A stretch of DNA of 64,000 nucleotides from Pseudomonadota bacterium (GTDB lineage: Bacteria > Pseudomonadota > Gammaproteobacteria > Xanthomonadales > Rhodanobacteraceae), in the NCBI GenBank assembly GCA_023388255.1, contig JAEWGO010000021.1, forward strand, positions 62,001 through 126,000. The letters run 5' to 3'. Below, one piece after another: positions 35,329 to 43,685 of the stretch (the stretch's first letter is position 1; each line of letters opens with the position of its first letter). The notes beneath the pieces are model-generated. The model did not search any database and was not told the origin of the DNA. It saw nothing but the letters and a program-made list of their open reading frames with translations. Made by a program: the position numbers and the translations under genes.

Positions 35329-36561
35329 CTAGCCCTTTACGCAAACGACTTGGCGCAGCGTGTGAACGATCTCGACCAGGTCTGATTGCGCCGCCATGAC
35401 GTCGTCAATGTCCTTGTACGCCGCGGGCGTCTCGTCGAGAACGTCGGCGTCCTTGCGGCACTCGACGCCAGCGGTAGCTGCCTCGTGGTCGGCGATCGTA
35501 AATCGGCGCTTTGCCTCCGCGCGGCTCATCTTCCGACCTGCGCCGTGCGAGCAGGAGCAGAACGATTCGGGATTCCCTTTGCCCCGCACGATGAAGCTGC
35601 GCGCGCCCATGCTTCCGGGAATGATGCCGAGGTCAGTCGCCCGCGCCCGCACGGCACCCTTGCGCGTCACGAGCACGTTCGAGCCGAAGTGATTCTCGCG
35701 CTCGACGTAGTTGTGATGGCAGTTGACGGCCTCGGCAGTGGTGCCGACGTGGCGATCTAGTGCCTTTGCTACAGCGCCAAGCGCCGCCTCCATCATCAGC
35801 GCACGGTTGAGTTTCGCGAATCCCTGCGCCCAGGTCACCGCAGCGATGTAGTCGTCGAAGTATTGCGAGCCTTCCGGCAGGTACGCGAGATCGGCGTCGG
35901 GGAGCTGGATGTGCCAGCGCTGCATCTCCGCCTTCGCGAGCTCGATGTAGCGCTGGCCGATCTGGTTGCCGATCCCGCGCGAGCCGGAGTGCAACATGAT
36001 CCAGACGGCGCCGGCCTCGTCGAGGCAGACCTCGATGAAGTGGTTCCCGGTGCCGAGCGTGCCGAGATGGCGCTGCGCGCGCGCGGCCGCGCCCTGCAGC
36101 TTGTGGTTCCGCTCGACGACGCGGGCCAGCCCGGGGTAGAGCGTGGCGAATGCGCCCGCGACGTACGCCGGCGGCTCGCCCCACGCGCCGCGGTCGTTCG
36201 GCCCGCCGTCGTCGGTGCGACCGTGCGGAACGGCTTCCTCGATCGCTGCGCGCACGCCGGCGAGCGAGTCGGGAAGATTCTCGGCGCGCAGGTCCGTGCG
36301 GACCGCCATCATGCCGCAGCCGATGTCGACGCCGACGGCGGCCGGGATGATCGCGCCCTTCGTGGCGATCACGCTGCCGACGGTTGCGCCCATGCCCCAA
36401 TGCACGTCCGGCATCGCGGCGACGTGCCGGTGGATGAATGGCAGCGAGGCGACGTTGCGGAGCTGCCGCATCGCGGCGTCCTCGACCTGCACACCGCGCG
36501 TCCACATCTTGATCGGGGTGCCGGTATGGTCGGCGGCATAGTTGTATGTTGTCTCTGTCAT
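35329..36561 (-). CDS. rtcB: RtcB-family RNA-splicing ligase, prophage-encoded
   Basis: 410 residues. RtcB joins 2',3'-cyclic phosphate (or 3'-P) RNA ends to 5'-OH ends using GTP and Mn. Metal and guanylylation residues are in place: VGVDIGCG (Asp79, Cys82), GTGNHFIE (His174), HSGSRGIG (His191), and the GMP-accepting histidine His339 in CSHGAGR. ATG 36561 follows AGGAG at six bases. No archease gene is adjacent. A lambda-like early operon is an unusual home for it; it may repair tRNAs cut by host defence nucleases. Confidence 0.93.
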   Translation of the reverse strand: MTETTYNYAADHTGTPIKMWTRGVQVEDAAMRQLRNVASLPFIHRHVAAMPDVHWGMGATVGSVIATKGAIIPAAVGVDIGCGMMAVRTDLRAENLPDSLAGVRAAIEEAVPHGRTDDGGPNDRGAWGEPPAYVAGAFATLYPGLARVVERNHKLQGAAARAQRHLGTLGTGNHFIEVCLDEAGAVWIMLHSGSRGIGNQIGQRYIELAKAEMQRWHIQLPDADLAYLPEGSQYFDDYIAAVTWAQGFAKLNRALMMEAALGAVAKALDRHVGTTAEAVNCHHNYVERENHFGSNVLVTRKGAVRARATDLGIIPGSMGARSFIVRGKGNPESFCSCSHGAGRKMSRAEAKRRFTIADHEAATAGVECRKDADVLDETPAAYKDIDDVMAAQSDLVEIVHTLRQVVCVKG

Positions 36562-36574
36562 ATGAATCTCCTGT

Positions 36575-37219
36575 TCATTCGGAGATGCCGCGCTCCGCGC
36601 AGAAATCGGACCATGCCGTTTGGATGGCAATGAAGATTTCGGTGTCGCCGTCGCGATCCGGGTGGAACGTGCTGCGCGCCTTGCGGTAGTTCTGGCGCAC
36701 GTGATCTGTGCTGGCATGCGCAGGGCAGCCGAGCACGACATGCCACGGCTTGTCGCCGGACGGCGGCGGCAACGCGGTGAAGCCGGTGAACGCGCGGTCG
36801 AGGATTTCGGCGCCGCCGTGGCGTTCGATCGCACGCATCGCCTCGAGCGTGGCTGCGATCGCGGCCAGGTTGTCGGCTATCTTGGTATAGCGGTCGATTG
36901 CCATGCAGCGGGTGGCGCCGGCCTTGTCGATCCAGTAGACCGCCGCGCCGCTGTCCTCGGGCTCGCGCTGGTCGGATCTGGGGAGGCCGTCGAGGCGCAG
37001 CTTCAGGTTCGTCGAGATGACGACGTCGTCGTCGTGCAGCCCCATGCGGCCAAGTTCGGCGCGCACGCGGTCAACTGCGCCGGCGATGGTGATGTCTTTG
37101 CGAGTGCTCCAGCTGTAGGTGGCATGCTTGCTACGCGTGCCGAATCGGCCATAGGCGCGATTGGCCGTGCGCTTCCAGCCGGTCGGCCACTGCAACGGGT
37201 ATGCGGGGATCGTGGTCAT
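36575..37219 (-). CDS. Phage J-domain-like protein
   Basis: 214 residues. N-terminal region YPLQWPTGWKRT is shared by many phage proteins of this type; the C-terminal ~60 residues form a J-like domain with HPDRDGDTEIFIAIQTAWSDF, including the HPD tripeptide that stimulates DnaK. It lies 13 bases before rtcB. ATG 37219 is chosen; upstream frame is arginine-rich shadow. The role of these phage J-domain proteins is not known. Confidence 0.78.
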   Translation of the reverse strand: MTTIPAYPLQWPTGWKRTANRAYGRFGTRSKHATYSWSTRKDITIAGAVDRVRAELGRMGLHDDDVVISTNLKLRLDGLPRSDQREPEDSGAAVYWIDKAGATRCMAIDRYTKIADNLAAIAATLEAMRAIERHGGAEILDRAFTGFTALPPPSGDKPWHVVLGCPAHASTDHVRQNYRKARSTFHPDRDGDTEIFIAIQTAWSDFCAERGISE

Positions 37220-37356
37220 TTGGAGCGAATCCTCGATGTGATGTAGCGACCTTCGTCGCGCAACCGAAATCGACGCCGGCGGCGGGCGGACGAAAGCCAT
37301 GGGAATCGAGTGTCTAGCTGAAGCCGGCGGCACGAATGACATGGCAGGCTATCTAT

Positions 37357-37499
37357 CCAAAAGGCCAATTACTGACTGGCGCTCGAGACAGACCGCACGG
37401 CGCGGACACGGCACCGGTTGTAGCGGCTGGTGAGGTACACGAGGCCGTGGTTGAAATTGACGACGAACACACAGTCCGGATCGGAAGGATCGGGAGACG
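37357..37499 (-). repeat. Candidate DGR variable region 1 (VR1)
   Basis: 143 bases, the last 131 of the first DUF1566 gene plus 12 beyond its stop. It matches 43225-43367 at all but 13 positions, and outside this block the two genes diverge. On the coding strand the variable codons are here AAC, CTC, TAC, ACC, AGC, AAC and a late AGC. Twelve of the 13 differences can be explained by a template A; the exception is a synonymous TGT/TGC. This is the A-restricted pattern made by diversity-generating retroelements. Confidence 0.75.
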
Positions 37500-37893
37500 C
37501 CGTCAAGTAGTAGGTCGACTTCATGTCCGTGAATATCGGATCGCACGCTGGCTTGTAGCGCGTGATGTCCCGAATCGACTCCTGCTCATGCAACACGGGA
37601 ATGCGCCAGGTGCCAGCGCTGGACGACGATTCCTTGTTGAGCTTTTCGACGGCAGCTTCGGCCTCGGCATACGTCATTTCGCCGAGGTCGTGGGACCATT
37701 CAAGCCCGTTGCCGCGGTCAGCGATGATGAAGCCGCCGGGCACGTCGACCTTAGCGCGCGCAGCCTTCGTGTCGGCGTTCGCCGGCTGCTCATTGATCGC
37801 TTGCTTGCCAATGACGAGTGTCGAAACGCCGCCGATGTCGATGCGCAGCGCCGACGTCGCGCTGCCGGTGAAGCTGAGAGTCAATGCGTTCAA
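37369..37893 (-). CDS. DUF1566 (Lcl/C-type-lectin-like) protein 1, candidate DGR target
   Basis: 174 residues. A ~60-residue N-terminal part leads into a DUF1566 domain: MTYAEAEAAVEKLN, GTWRIPVLHEQES, YYLTASPDPSDPDCVFVVNF and the end RCRVRAVRSVS. DUF1566 and related CLec folds are the usual scaffold of DGR-varied proteins, with variable residues on the ligand face. The variable positions here (N, L, Y, T, S, N between VNF and RCR) lie at that place. It sits in the early operon between the J-domain and DUF2303 genes. Confidence 0.82.
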   Translation of the reverse strand: MNALTLSFTGSATSALRIDIGGVSTLVIGKQAINEQPANADTKAARAKVDVPGGFIIADRGNGLEWSHDLGEMTYAEAEAAVEKLNKESSSSAGTWRIPVLHEQESIRDITRYKPACDPIFTDMKSTYYLTASPDPSDPDCVFVVNFNHGLVYLTSRYNRCRVRAVRSVSSASQ

Positions 37894-38087
37894 TGTCTTC
37901 TCCTTGAATGGGTGCCGGTTACTCTCGTCCGGCGTCGGCGTTCATGGGCGGCCGACAGGTGCGTCGTCTTTCCATCGTGTCCGAGCGAATTGGTCGCTCT
38001 CCGTGCCACCACACGCCGCGCACAGGCTCCGGGTGGCGGAAGTTCCTGCACGCCATCGACCGATTGGCCGATGCTTCGGGATTCGGA

Positions 38088-38957
38088 TTACGGCGAGAAC
38101 GAGCCGCGGTAGACGGCAACGTCATCCGGCACGCCGTAGCGGACCTTGTCCTCGAACTCCTTTCCAATCTTCTCGGCGACGTCTGCCAAGCCGACGATGC
38201 GCAGGGTCAGAAGCGGATCCTTCTCCTGCGGCAGCACAGCAAGGCGCAGGTTGAAGGTGCGCGACAGGAATCCGTCGTATGGCGAAGCCGCGAAGTAGAA
38301 GCCGGACGGCAACTGCTTCTTGCTGCGCGCTTCGACTTCCTCGAGCGCAGAACGCGACGCGTTGAGGTCGCCCTGAACCGAGTTCTGTTCCCCCTTGACC
38401 GCGATCGTGATGTCGCGGACTGCGGCGATGGCCGCGCTCACCGATGGTGCCGAGGCTTCTGCGGACGATTCCGGGTAGATCGGCGTCACGATGTCGAACC
38501 AGTCTTCAAGGAACTCGGCGAGCTGGCGCTGCTTCAACTGCTTGCCGTTGATGCCGATCAGCGCGGCGTACGCGGCGGTATGCTTCAGGGAAAGCACTGC
38601 GATGTCGTCGGCGTGGCCGGGATTCAATGGGCCGCCGAGATTGAAGAACGCCGCTGCGCTGCCGTTGTCGGCGTTCACGAACACGCTCGTGCTTCCAGCG
38701 CCGGCAACAAGGCCGCTGGACGAACCGGTGTTCGCGACCGCCTCGTGACGTGCCTTGGTGTACGCATTGAACTCGGCTAGCGCCGACGTCGAGTACTTGC
38801 CACGGAAGCGAGAGCGGCCGGGCTGCAGGTGTTCGGCATCTTCCATGCTGATACCGCCGGGAACCGCGAGCTGCGGGATGAACGTGTCGATCTTCTTGAC
38901 ACCTTCGGCCTGGACGGCCGTCGACTGCAGAAGTTGAAGCGCATCTTGGGTGAACAT
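38088..38957 (-). CDS. DUF2303-family phage protein (YfdQ-like)
   Basis: 289 residues. Features of the family: LQPGRSRFRGKYSTSALAEF, VFVNADNGSAAAFFNLG, DDIAVLSLKHTAAYAAL and the LEDWFDIVTP segment. DUF2303 proteins are common in phage recombination operons next to SSB and Bet; function unknown. ATG 38957 follows GGAGCAACACC; the upstream extension in frame overlaps the neighbouring gene and is not used. Confidence 0.86.
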   Translation of the reverse strand: MFTQDALQLLQSTAVQAEGVKKIDTFIPQLAVPGGISMEDAEHLQPGRSRFRGKYSTSALAEFNAYTKARHEAVANTGSSSGLVAGAGSTSVFVNADNGSAAAFFNLGGPLNPGHADDIAVLSLKHTAAYAALIGINGKQLKQRQLAEFLEDWFDIVTPIYPESSAEASAPSVSAAIAAVRDITIAVKGEQNSVQGDLNASRSALEEVEARSKKQLPSGFYFAASPYDGFLSRTFNLRLAVLPQEKDPLLTLRIVGLADVAEKIGKEFEDKVRYGVPDDVAVYRGSFSP

Positions 38958-38994
38958 CGTGGTGTTGCTCCTTCTGTAATGTGGCTGATGCGGA

Positions 38995-39366
38995 TCAGTT
39001 CGGTGCGCGCACGCCGTCAGCTCGGCTCGTGGCGGCACCGGCACCCAGTTCCATACGCGTCTGCGCATTCGGAAACAGGGAGACGACGCCGCCGGATCCG
39101 ACGTGCATCGGCGTATCGGTTGCCGCTTCCTCGCTCAGCTTTCCGCGCATGGTCGGCTTCACATAGCTGAGCTTGTGCGTGACGCTGACCTGGTTGCCTT
39201 CGCCGATTTGCTTCAGCGACAGCTTGATCGTGACTTCGCCGGCCTTTCCCTGCGTGACGACGCCGAGCGCGACATCGCTGATCGCCTGATTGACCTGCTG
39301 TTCGAAAACGCCTGCGTTGAGCTCGCCGATCATTTCGGCGAAGTTGGTCTTGTTGCTGGTGCTCAC
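38995..39366 (-). CDS. Hypothetical phage protein beside DUF2303
   Basis: 123 residues: FAEMIGELNAGVFEQQVNQAISDVALGVV, then TIKLSLKQIGEGNQVSV. Proteins of this layout regularly precede DUF2303 in phage operons and are uncharacterised. AGGAGGCC lies shortly before the ATG. 37 bases separate it from the DUF2303 start. Confidence 0.72.
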   Translation of the reverse strand: MSTSNKTNFAEMIGELNAGVFEQQVNQAISDVALGVVTQGKAGEVTIKLSLKQIGEGNQVSVTHKLSYVKPTMRGKLSEEAATDTPMHVGSGGVVSLFPNAQTRMELGAGAATSRADGVRAPN

Positions 39367-39440
39367 GGTGGCCTCCTGTGGCCTGTTGAATTAGCGTCGC
39401 CTCGCCCTGCGTGCCAACGGCGACGGATGGGCAGTGGTCG

Positions 39441-39671
39441 CTACGGCGGGGAAGGGGGAGGGTTCGCCGTAGCTACCGGCGCGGGGCTGCCGGTGGGGAA
39501 CTGCTTTCGCAAAGAGGTATCGCCGCGTTCGGTCTGGCAAGCGATGCAATCCATCGTCCTGCGGTTTGCGAAGAACGTGCGGTCGATCGGCCACCAGCCT
39601 CGGCACGTCGCGCACTGGTCGAGCGTTCCGATCTCGGACTGACGTCGTGGACGGGTAGCGCCGACGTACAT
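39441..39671 (-). CDS. Small zinc-ribbon phage protein
   Basis: 76 residues with two Cys pairs, CATC near residue 22 and CIAC near 46, consistent with one zinc ribbon, and a Pro-rich tail. Its ATG overlaps the ssb stop in TGATG (39669-39673), so it is translationally coupled. No family named. Confidence 0.6.
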   Translation of the reverse strand: MYVGATRPRRQSEIGTLDQCATCRGWWPIDRTFFANRRTMDCIACQTERGDTSLRKQFPTGSPAPVATANPPPSPP

Positions 39672-40192
39672 CACAGCACCGACCAGTTTCGTCGCGTGAT
39701 CGGAGCAGCGAACGGAATATCGTCGTCCTCGAACCCGCCGACAGAGCCGCCAGTCGACCGATGCGATGGCGGGGAATCGTTGCGCCCATAGTCCGGCGGC
39801 GCGCGCTCTTGGTCGCGCTGGCGCGGGCGCTGCTGCTGGCGATCCTCGCCACCACCTTGGCCGCCGAGCATCTGCATTTCGTTCGCGACGATGTCGGTCG
39901 AGTAGCGCTCGACGCCTTCCTTGTCGGTGTACTTGTTCGTGCGCAGCGAACCTTCGATGTAGACCTGCCGGCCCTTCTTCAGGTATTCGCCGGCGATCTC
40001 GCCGAGCTTTCCGAACAGCACCACGCGGTGCCACTCGGTGCGCTCCTGGTTCTCGCCGTTCTGCTTGTCCTTCCAGTTCTCGGACGTCGCGAGACGGATG
40101 TTGGTGATCGCGCCGCCGTTGGCGGTGTAGCGCGTTTCGGGGTCGGCGCCGAGATTGCCGACCAGAATGACCTTGTTCACGCCACGGCTCAT
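39671..40192 (-). CDS. ssb: Prophage single-stranded DNA-binding protein
   Basis: 173 residues. OB-fold 1-110 (VNKVILVGNLGADPETRYT, ERTEWHRVVLFGKLGE, YIEGSLRTNKYTDKEG), then a Gln/Arg-rich linker. The acidic partner-binding tip DDDIPF at 156-161 is followed by twelve more residues (AAPITRRNWSVL), unlike typical SSBs where it is the very end. It would coat ssDNA during Bet/YqaJ recombination. Confidence 0.95.
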   Translation of the reverse strand: MSRGVNKVILVGNLGADPETRYTANGGAITNIRLATSENWKDKQNGENQERTEWHRVVLFGKLGEIAGEYLKKGRQVYIEGSLRTNKYTDKEGVERYSTDIVANEMQMLGGQGGGEDRQQQRPRQRDQERAPPDYGRNDSPPSHRSTGGSVGGFEDDDIPFAAPITRRNWSVL

Positions 40193-40464
40193 GACTGGAC
40201 CTCGCGCGCGATGAGCATGGCATCGGCCATCTCGTACGCGTTCATCGCCACGATCTGAGCCCAGTTCGTTTCGTCGTAGCGAGCGTCGCGATCGGCGATC
40301 ATGCGTGCCCCGTCGCCAGCGAATGCCGCTTGCATGGCCTTCGCAGCGAAGTAATCGCGAAGGGCCATGCCGTGCTGTGTTGGCTCGCCCGGTTCAATGT
40401 TCGTGTAGGTCTGATTCACGCCGCCGGGGAACGCCGGCCCACCATCCTTAATCGTGCTCATCAC
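40189..40464 (-). CDS. Hypothetical phage protein
   Basis: 91 residues with the recurrent phage pattern GGPAFPGGVN at the start and HGMALRDYFAAKAMQAAF in the middle, found in many temperate-phage early operons and never characterised. ATGA overlaps on both sides (with ssb and the YqaJ gene) show a polycistronic setting. Confidence 0.75.
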   Translation of the reverse strand: MMSTIKDGGPAFPGGVNQTYTNIEPGEPTQHGMALRDYFAAKAMQAAFAGDGARMIADRDARYDETNWAQIVAMNAYEMADAMLIAREVQS

Positions 40465-42152
40465 GCAGCCCTCGCAATCGGCGACTGCGCGGCGGCAGCA
40501 ATGCGCGAGATCAGCGCGTCGCAGATAGCCGGGAAATCGGATGCCGCGTAGAGCTTCGCCGCACGCTCGGTGCCGACCGACGAGAAGCCGAGTTGCGCGA
40601 GTCCGTCGGCAGTGATCGACAGCGGCGCGATACGCGCATTGATGTCGCCGAGCTTGATGCGCTGGCCTGAATCAATGGGGCCCGCTTCTGTGATCGCCTC
40701 GAACACTTCCCCGGCGGGCATCGGTGCGCGATAGCCCGGCTCGCCCTTGCCTGGGGAATGGCTATGCATCGGCGCAGCGGCGCGTGCCTTCGCTTCTCCC
40801 TCGGCTCGGATGCGCTCACGTTCCTGCTCCAGACGCGTCGCTTCGCGCTTCTCGTGCTCGGCAATGCGCGCGGCGATCAGGTTGCGCAGGTCATCGGGCG
40901 ACTTCGTTGCGCACAGCGCCACGCGGTCGGCGAACAGCGATTCGTAGCCTTCGCCTAGGTCGGTCAGGACGGCGACGCATGCGCGCACTGAATCTGCGCG
41001 CTGGCTCGCTGCGATCTTCGCGCTCGCCGCCGCGGTGTCTACCGCATCCGTGATGCTGGCAAGCGTGCGCAGTCCCTTGATCGCTCCGCCGATGTCGAGC
41101 GAGAGCGACTGCGGAGCAAGAATCTTGTGCTCGCCGAGCGTTGCGTTGATCGTCGCGTAGTGCGCGCGCACCGCGTCGACGCCGGCGGCAACAATCTCCG
41201 ATTTGCGGCGATCCTTCTCCGACTTCACCGCCTTGTCTAATGCCAGGCGCGCAGAACGGATCGTTTCGGACACAACATCCGCAAGTCGGAAGGCGGCGTC
41301 GACGTCGGCCATCTGCGCCTGTGCTGAGTCCTTCGCGGACTTGATACGGGCTTCGGCTTCGGCGCAGGCCTTCACCGCGGCGTCGGCGTCCGCGAAGTCC
41401 TGATCCGATTGCAGGTCCGCAGGCTTCGGCAAGCGCGCGATGAACGCATCGGCTCCGGCCTTGAACGCGTCAAGATTCGATGCCAAGACTCGGCCTTCGA
41501 TGCGCAGAGACAGCGCGCCGAATCCTTCGACCGGTGCGGCGACGGGCATCGCGACAGGCGCGCCTTTCGCCGGCTCCGCGGCCGCGTCAGCGCAGAACTG
41601 GCGCCATCCGGCGATCAGCTGTTCAGCGCGACCAGGCACAGTGCGGTACTCCATCGACTCGCGCCGCTCGGCACCGTCGCTGGTGGTGAAGATGACCAGC
41701 TCGGCGCCGGACACTAGCAGCTGTTGTTCGAGCTGCCAGTAGTAGTGCGGCTCCAGTTCTCCGGCACGTACCTGCGCCGCCAGCGCTTCGGACCAGAGCT
41801 TGTGTTCCCAGATCGTCGCGCCGTCCATGGTTTGGCCGTCGAGCGAGGCAGACAGCGCGAGGCCTTCTACGTAGCGCGTAACCGTGACCGGATACAACTC
41901 TTCGCCAAGTTGATCTTCGATGGCCGGCCGCGTCGCCGCTTCGGCCGCGTGACCGCGGTCGAACAGGCATTGCATGGCTTCGTCCACGTCAGGCACGAGG
42001 CCGGTGGCGCGCTGGCGGATCAGGTTGGTGCGCGACAGGTGCTTGCTCGCGCCCATCATCGCCGGCGCGTCGGACGCGTTCAGCGCGGTAGCGCGGTGGG
42101 CGTGCCACGCCACGCTTCCTTGCACTAGATCGAGAATTACGGGCGTATTCAT
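40461..42152 (-). CDS. YqaJ-type viral recombinase exonuclease with long C-terminal extension
   Basis: 563 residues. N-terminal ~190 residues are a YqaJ/lambda-exonuclease domain: SVAWHAHRATALNASDAPAMMG, FDRGHAAEAATRP, SLDGQTMDGATIWEHKLWS and HYYWQLEQQLLVSGA, with the acidic and lysine residues of the nuclease core. Residues ~205-460 are a long helical, probably coiled-coil region, and the C-terminus has a small charged domain. It resects DNA ends for Bet annealing; the genes overlap by four bases. The extension makes it about twice the length of lambda Exo. Confidence 0.88.
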   Translation of the reverse strand: MNTPVILDLVQGSVAWHAHRATALNASDAPAMMGASKHLSRTNLIRQRATGLVPDVDEAMQCLFDRGHAAEAATRPAIEDQLGEELYPVTVTRYVEGLALSASLDGQTMDGATIWEHKLWSEALAAQVRAGELEPHYYWQLEQQLLVSGAELVIFTTSDGAERRESMEYRTVPGRAEQLIAGWRQFCADAAAEPAKGAPVAMPVAAPVEGFGALSLRIEGRVLASNLDAFKAGADAFIARLPKPADLQSDQDFADADAAVKACAEAEARIKSAKDSAQAQMADVDAAFRLADVVSETIRSARLALDKAVKSEKDRRKSEIVAAGVDAVRAHYATINATLGEHKILAPQSLSLDIGGAIKGLRTLASITDAVDTAAASAKIAASQRADSVRACVAVLTDLGEGYESLFADRVALCATKSPDDLRNLIAARIAEHEKREATRLEQERERIRAEGEAKARAAAPMHSHSPGKGEPGYRAPMPAGEVFEAITEAGPIDSGQRIKLGDINARIAPLSITADGLAQLGFSSVGTERAAKLYAASDFPAICDALISRIAAAAQSPIARAA

Positions 42153-43009
42153 GCCGCGTCCTCCTCGACGATTTCGCCTTCGAGCACCGCACCGGCCTCA
42201 CCACGGATCAGCGCGATCTGCTCGGCAGACAGCGTGCCCTTGGTCATGACCATCGCGACAATGGCGTCTACAGACTGGCGACCGGACTGGATCAGCGCGC
42301 GCCACTTCGGCAGGTTCGTGTCGAAATCGGAGGCCGGGTAGGGCAGGCGCTCTGTTTGAGTGTTGAGGCGCGGCGCCTCGGTCGAGTCGACGTGCAGCGA
42401 CTTGCCCTCCATCTCCTCGGCGGTCGGCTGGGCGCCGACGGCTTCCGGGAAGGCCTTGCGAAGAGCCAGGGCTTCGGCGCACTTCTCGAGCTGGCCGAAC
42501 GGGCGCTTCTTCCACATCGAGTTCGGCGCGTCGGTGTCGCGCTTGGCAGTGGCATAGGTTTCGAGCCAGTACACCTTCGCGGAGTACGGCACGCGCTGTT
42601 CGCCGACGATTCGGTAGACCGTGACCTTGCACCACTCCGGGTAGCGAACGTCGACGCCGCCCAGCTTCTCGCTGACCGTGGGGCCGAACTCTGCTTCGTC
42701 TTGCCCCGCGTACTCGCCGGTGCGATGCGCTTTGGTGCGGTACAACTCGATGCCGGGCATCACGACGTCGCGCATGCCGGCTGACGAAACAACGCGGCCG
42801 TCGACTTTCTTCTCGGGAATCCAGATCGGGACGATGTGGACCGGCTTCGTCATCGGATCCAGCTTCGCCGCGTGGCAATACGCCAGAACCATGTCGACGG
42901 AGTCGTCGGTTGCGCCGGGATATAGGCTCGACTTCAAAGCGGATCGGATGGCGCTCGCATGCTCGGCTGTAACCAGCGCGCCGCTCTCCTGACGAACAAG
43001 TGCATTCAT
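42149..43009 (-). CDS. bet: Bet-type phage ssDNA-annealing recombinase
   Basis: 286 residues, Bet/RecT family: LKSSLYPGATDDSVDMVLAYC, KLDPMTKPVHIVPIW, MRDVVMPGIELYRTKAHRTG and FGQLEKCAEALALRKAFPE. It anneals complementary ssDNA in phage recombination with the YqaJ exonuclease and SSB from the same operon. ATG 43009 overlaps the preceding small gene's stop. Confidence 0.95.
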   Translation of the reverse strand: MNALVRQESGALVTAEHASAIRSALKSSLYPGATDDSVDMVLAYCHAAKLDPMTKPVHIVPIWIPEKKVDGRVVSSAGMRDVVMPGIELYRTKAHRTGEYAGQDEAEFGPTVSEKLGGVDVRYPEWCKVTVYRIVGEQRVPYSAKVYWLETYATAKRDTDAPNSMWKKRPFGQLEKCAEALALRKAFPEAVGAQPTAEEMEGKSLHVDSTEAPRLNTQTERLPYPASDFDTNLPKWRALIQSGRQSVDAIVAMVMTKGTLSAEQIALIRGEAGAVLEGEIVEEDAA

Positions 43010-43215
43010 GCTGCTACTCCCTGATGTTTTGTTTCGTTGCGCTCCCACGATTCGATCGCCTCGTTGAGCGTCGGGAATCGTGGTGTTCGCGTTCCGCACG
43101 GCGGGCATTCAAGCCAATGCGTTCCGCCGTATCCGAACCGTTCGACGTGCTTGGGTTGCCCGCCGCAACCTGGGCATGCGGCGAGCGTTCCGGACATTCG
43201 CGAAATGCGTTCCAT
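43006..43215 (-). CDS. Small zinc-ribbon phage protein (Lar-like)
   Basis: 69 residues from ATG 43215. Motifs CPGCGGQP near residue 15 and CPPCGTRTPRF near 37, with LNEAIESWER at the end, resemble the Lar restriction-alleviation-like zinc ribbons of phages. It begins right after variable region 2; the upstream in-frame TTG would lie inside that block and is not used. Confidence 0.68.
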   Translation of the reverse strand: MERISRMSGTLAACPGCGGQPKHVERFGYGGTHWLECPPCGTRTPRFPTLNEAIESWERNETKHQGVAA

Positions 43216-43224
43216 GTCGAGAGC

Positions 43225-43367
43225 CCAAAAGGCCAATTACTGACTGGCGCGCGAGACAGACCGCACGGCGCGGACACGGCACCGGTAGTAGCGGTAGCCG
43301 AGGAGCACGCTGCCGTGGTAGAAATTGACGACGAACACGCAGTCCGGAACGGAAGGATCGGGAGACG
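43225..43367 (-). repeat. Candidate DGR variable region 2 (VR2)
   Basis: 143-base partner of 37357-37499, covering the last 131 bases of the second DUF1566 gene plus 12 bases past its stop. Variable codons here are TAC, AGC, CTC, GGC, TAC, TAC and a late CGC, where VR1 has AAC, CTC, TAC, ACC, AGC, AAC and AGC. None of these codons differs at its third base. The long invariant stretch next to the stop would serve as the initiation-of-mutagenic-homing end. Confidence 0.75.
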
Positions 43368-43647
43368 AGGTCCAGTACGCGCCGCTCTTGCACGTCGGAA
43401 AGGACTTGGTGTCGATCGCGGGATCTAACGTCGTGCGATCAGCGAGAAGGAATTCTTCCTCAACGACCGGCAGGCGCCAGGTGTCAGTTCCACCGAACTT
43501 TTCATCGTTGAGCTTCTTGATCGCGACTTCCGCTTCCGCGTATGTCATGGGCTCGGGGAAGCCGGGCTCCTGCCACTCAAGATCGTCTTCGTGGTGTGGC
43601 CTGAATTCCTTGACGACGCCGGGAACGGTTTTCGAGAAACGATTCAT
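43237..43647 (-). CDS. DUF1566 (Lcl/C-type-lectin-like) protein 2, candidate DGR target
   Basis: 136 residues from ATG 43647 (AGGAG upstream). Shares with protein 1 the MTYAEAEVAIKKLN, DTWRLPVVEEE, SPDPSVPDCVFVVNF and RCRVRAVRSVS segments, but the rest of the N-terminal half is different. Between VNF and RCR the residues Y, S, L, G, Y, Y replace N, L, Y, T, S, N. Six early genes separate the two paralogs. No signal peptide is seen, so the binding partner is probably met inside the cell or on particles. Confidence 0.82.
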   Translation of the reverse strand: MNRFSKTVPGVVKEFRPHHEDDLEWQEPGFPEPMTYAEAEVAIKKLNDEKFGGTDTWRLPVVEEEFLLADRTTLDPAIDTKSFPTCKSGAYWTSSPDPSVPDCVFVVNFYHGSVLLGYRYYRCRVRAVRSVSRASQ

Positions 43648-43685
43648 CGTTGTGGCTCCTGTGGAATGGGTTGAGGCGCGAGAGG

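Noticed and set aside
37919..38167. 82-residue minus-strand ORF between DUF1566 protein 1 and DUF2303
   Set aside because: It overlaps the DUF2303 end, is rich in Arg/Ser/Pro and has no RBS or motif.
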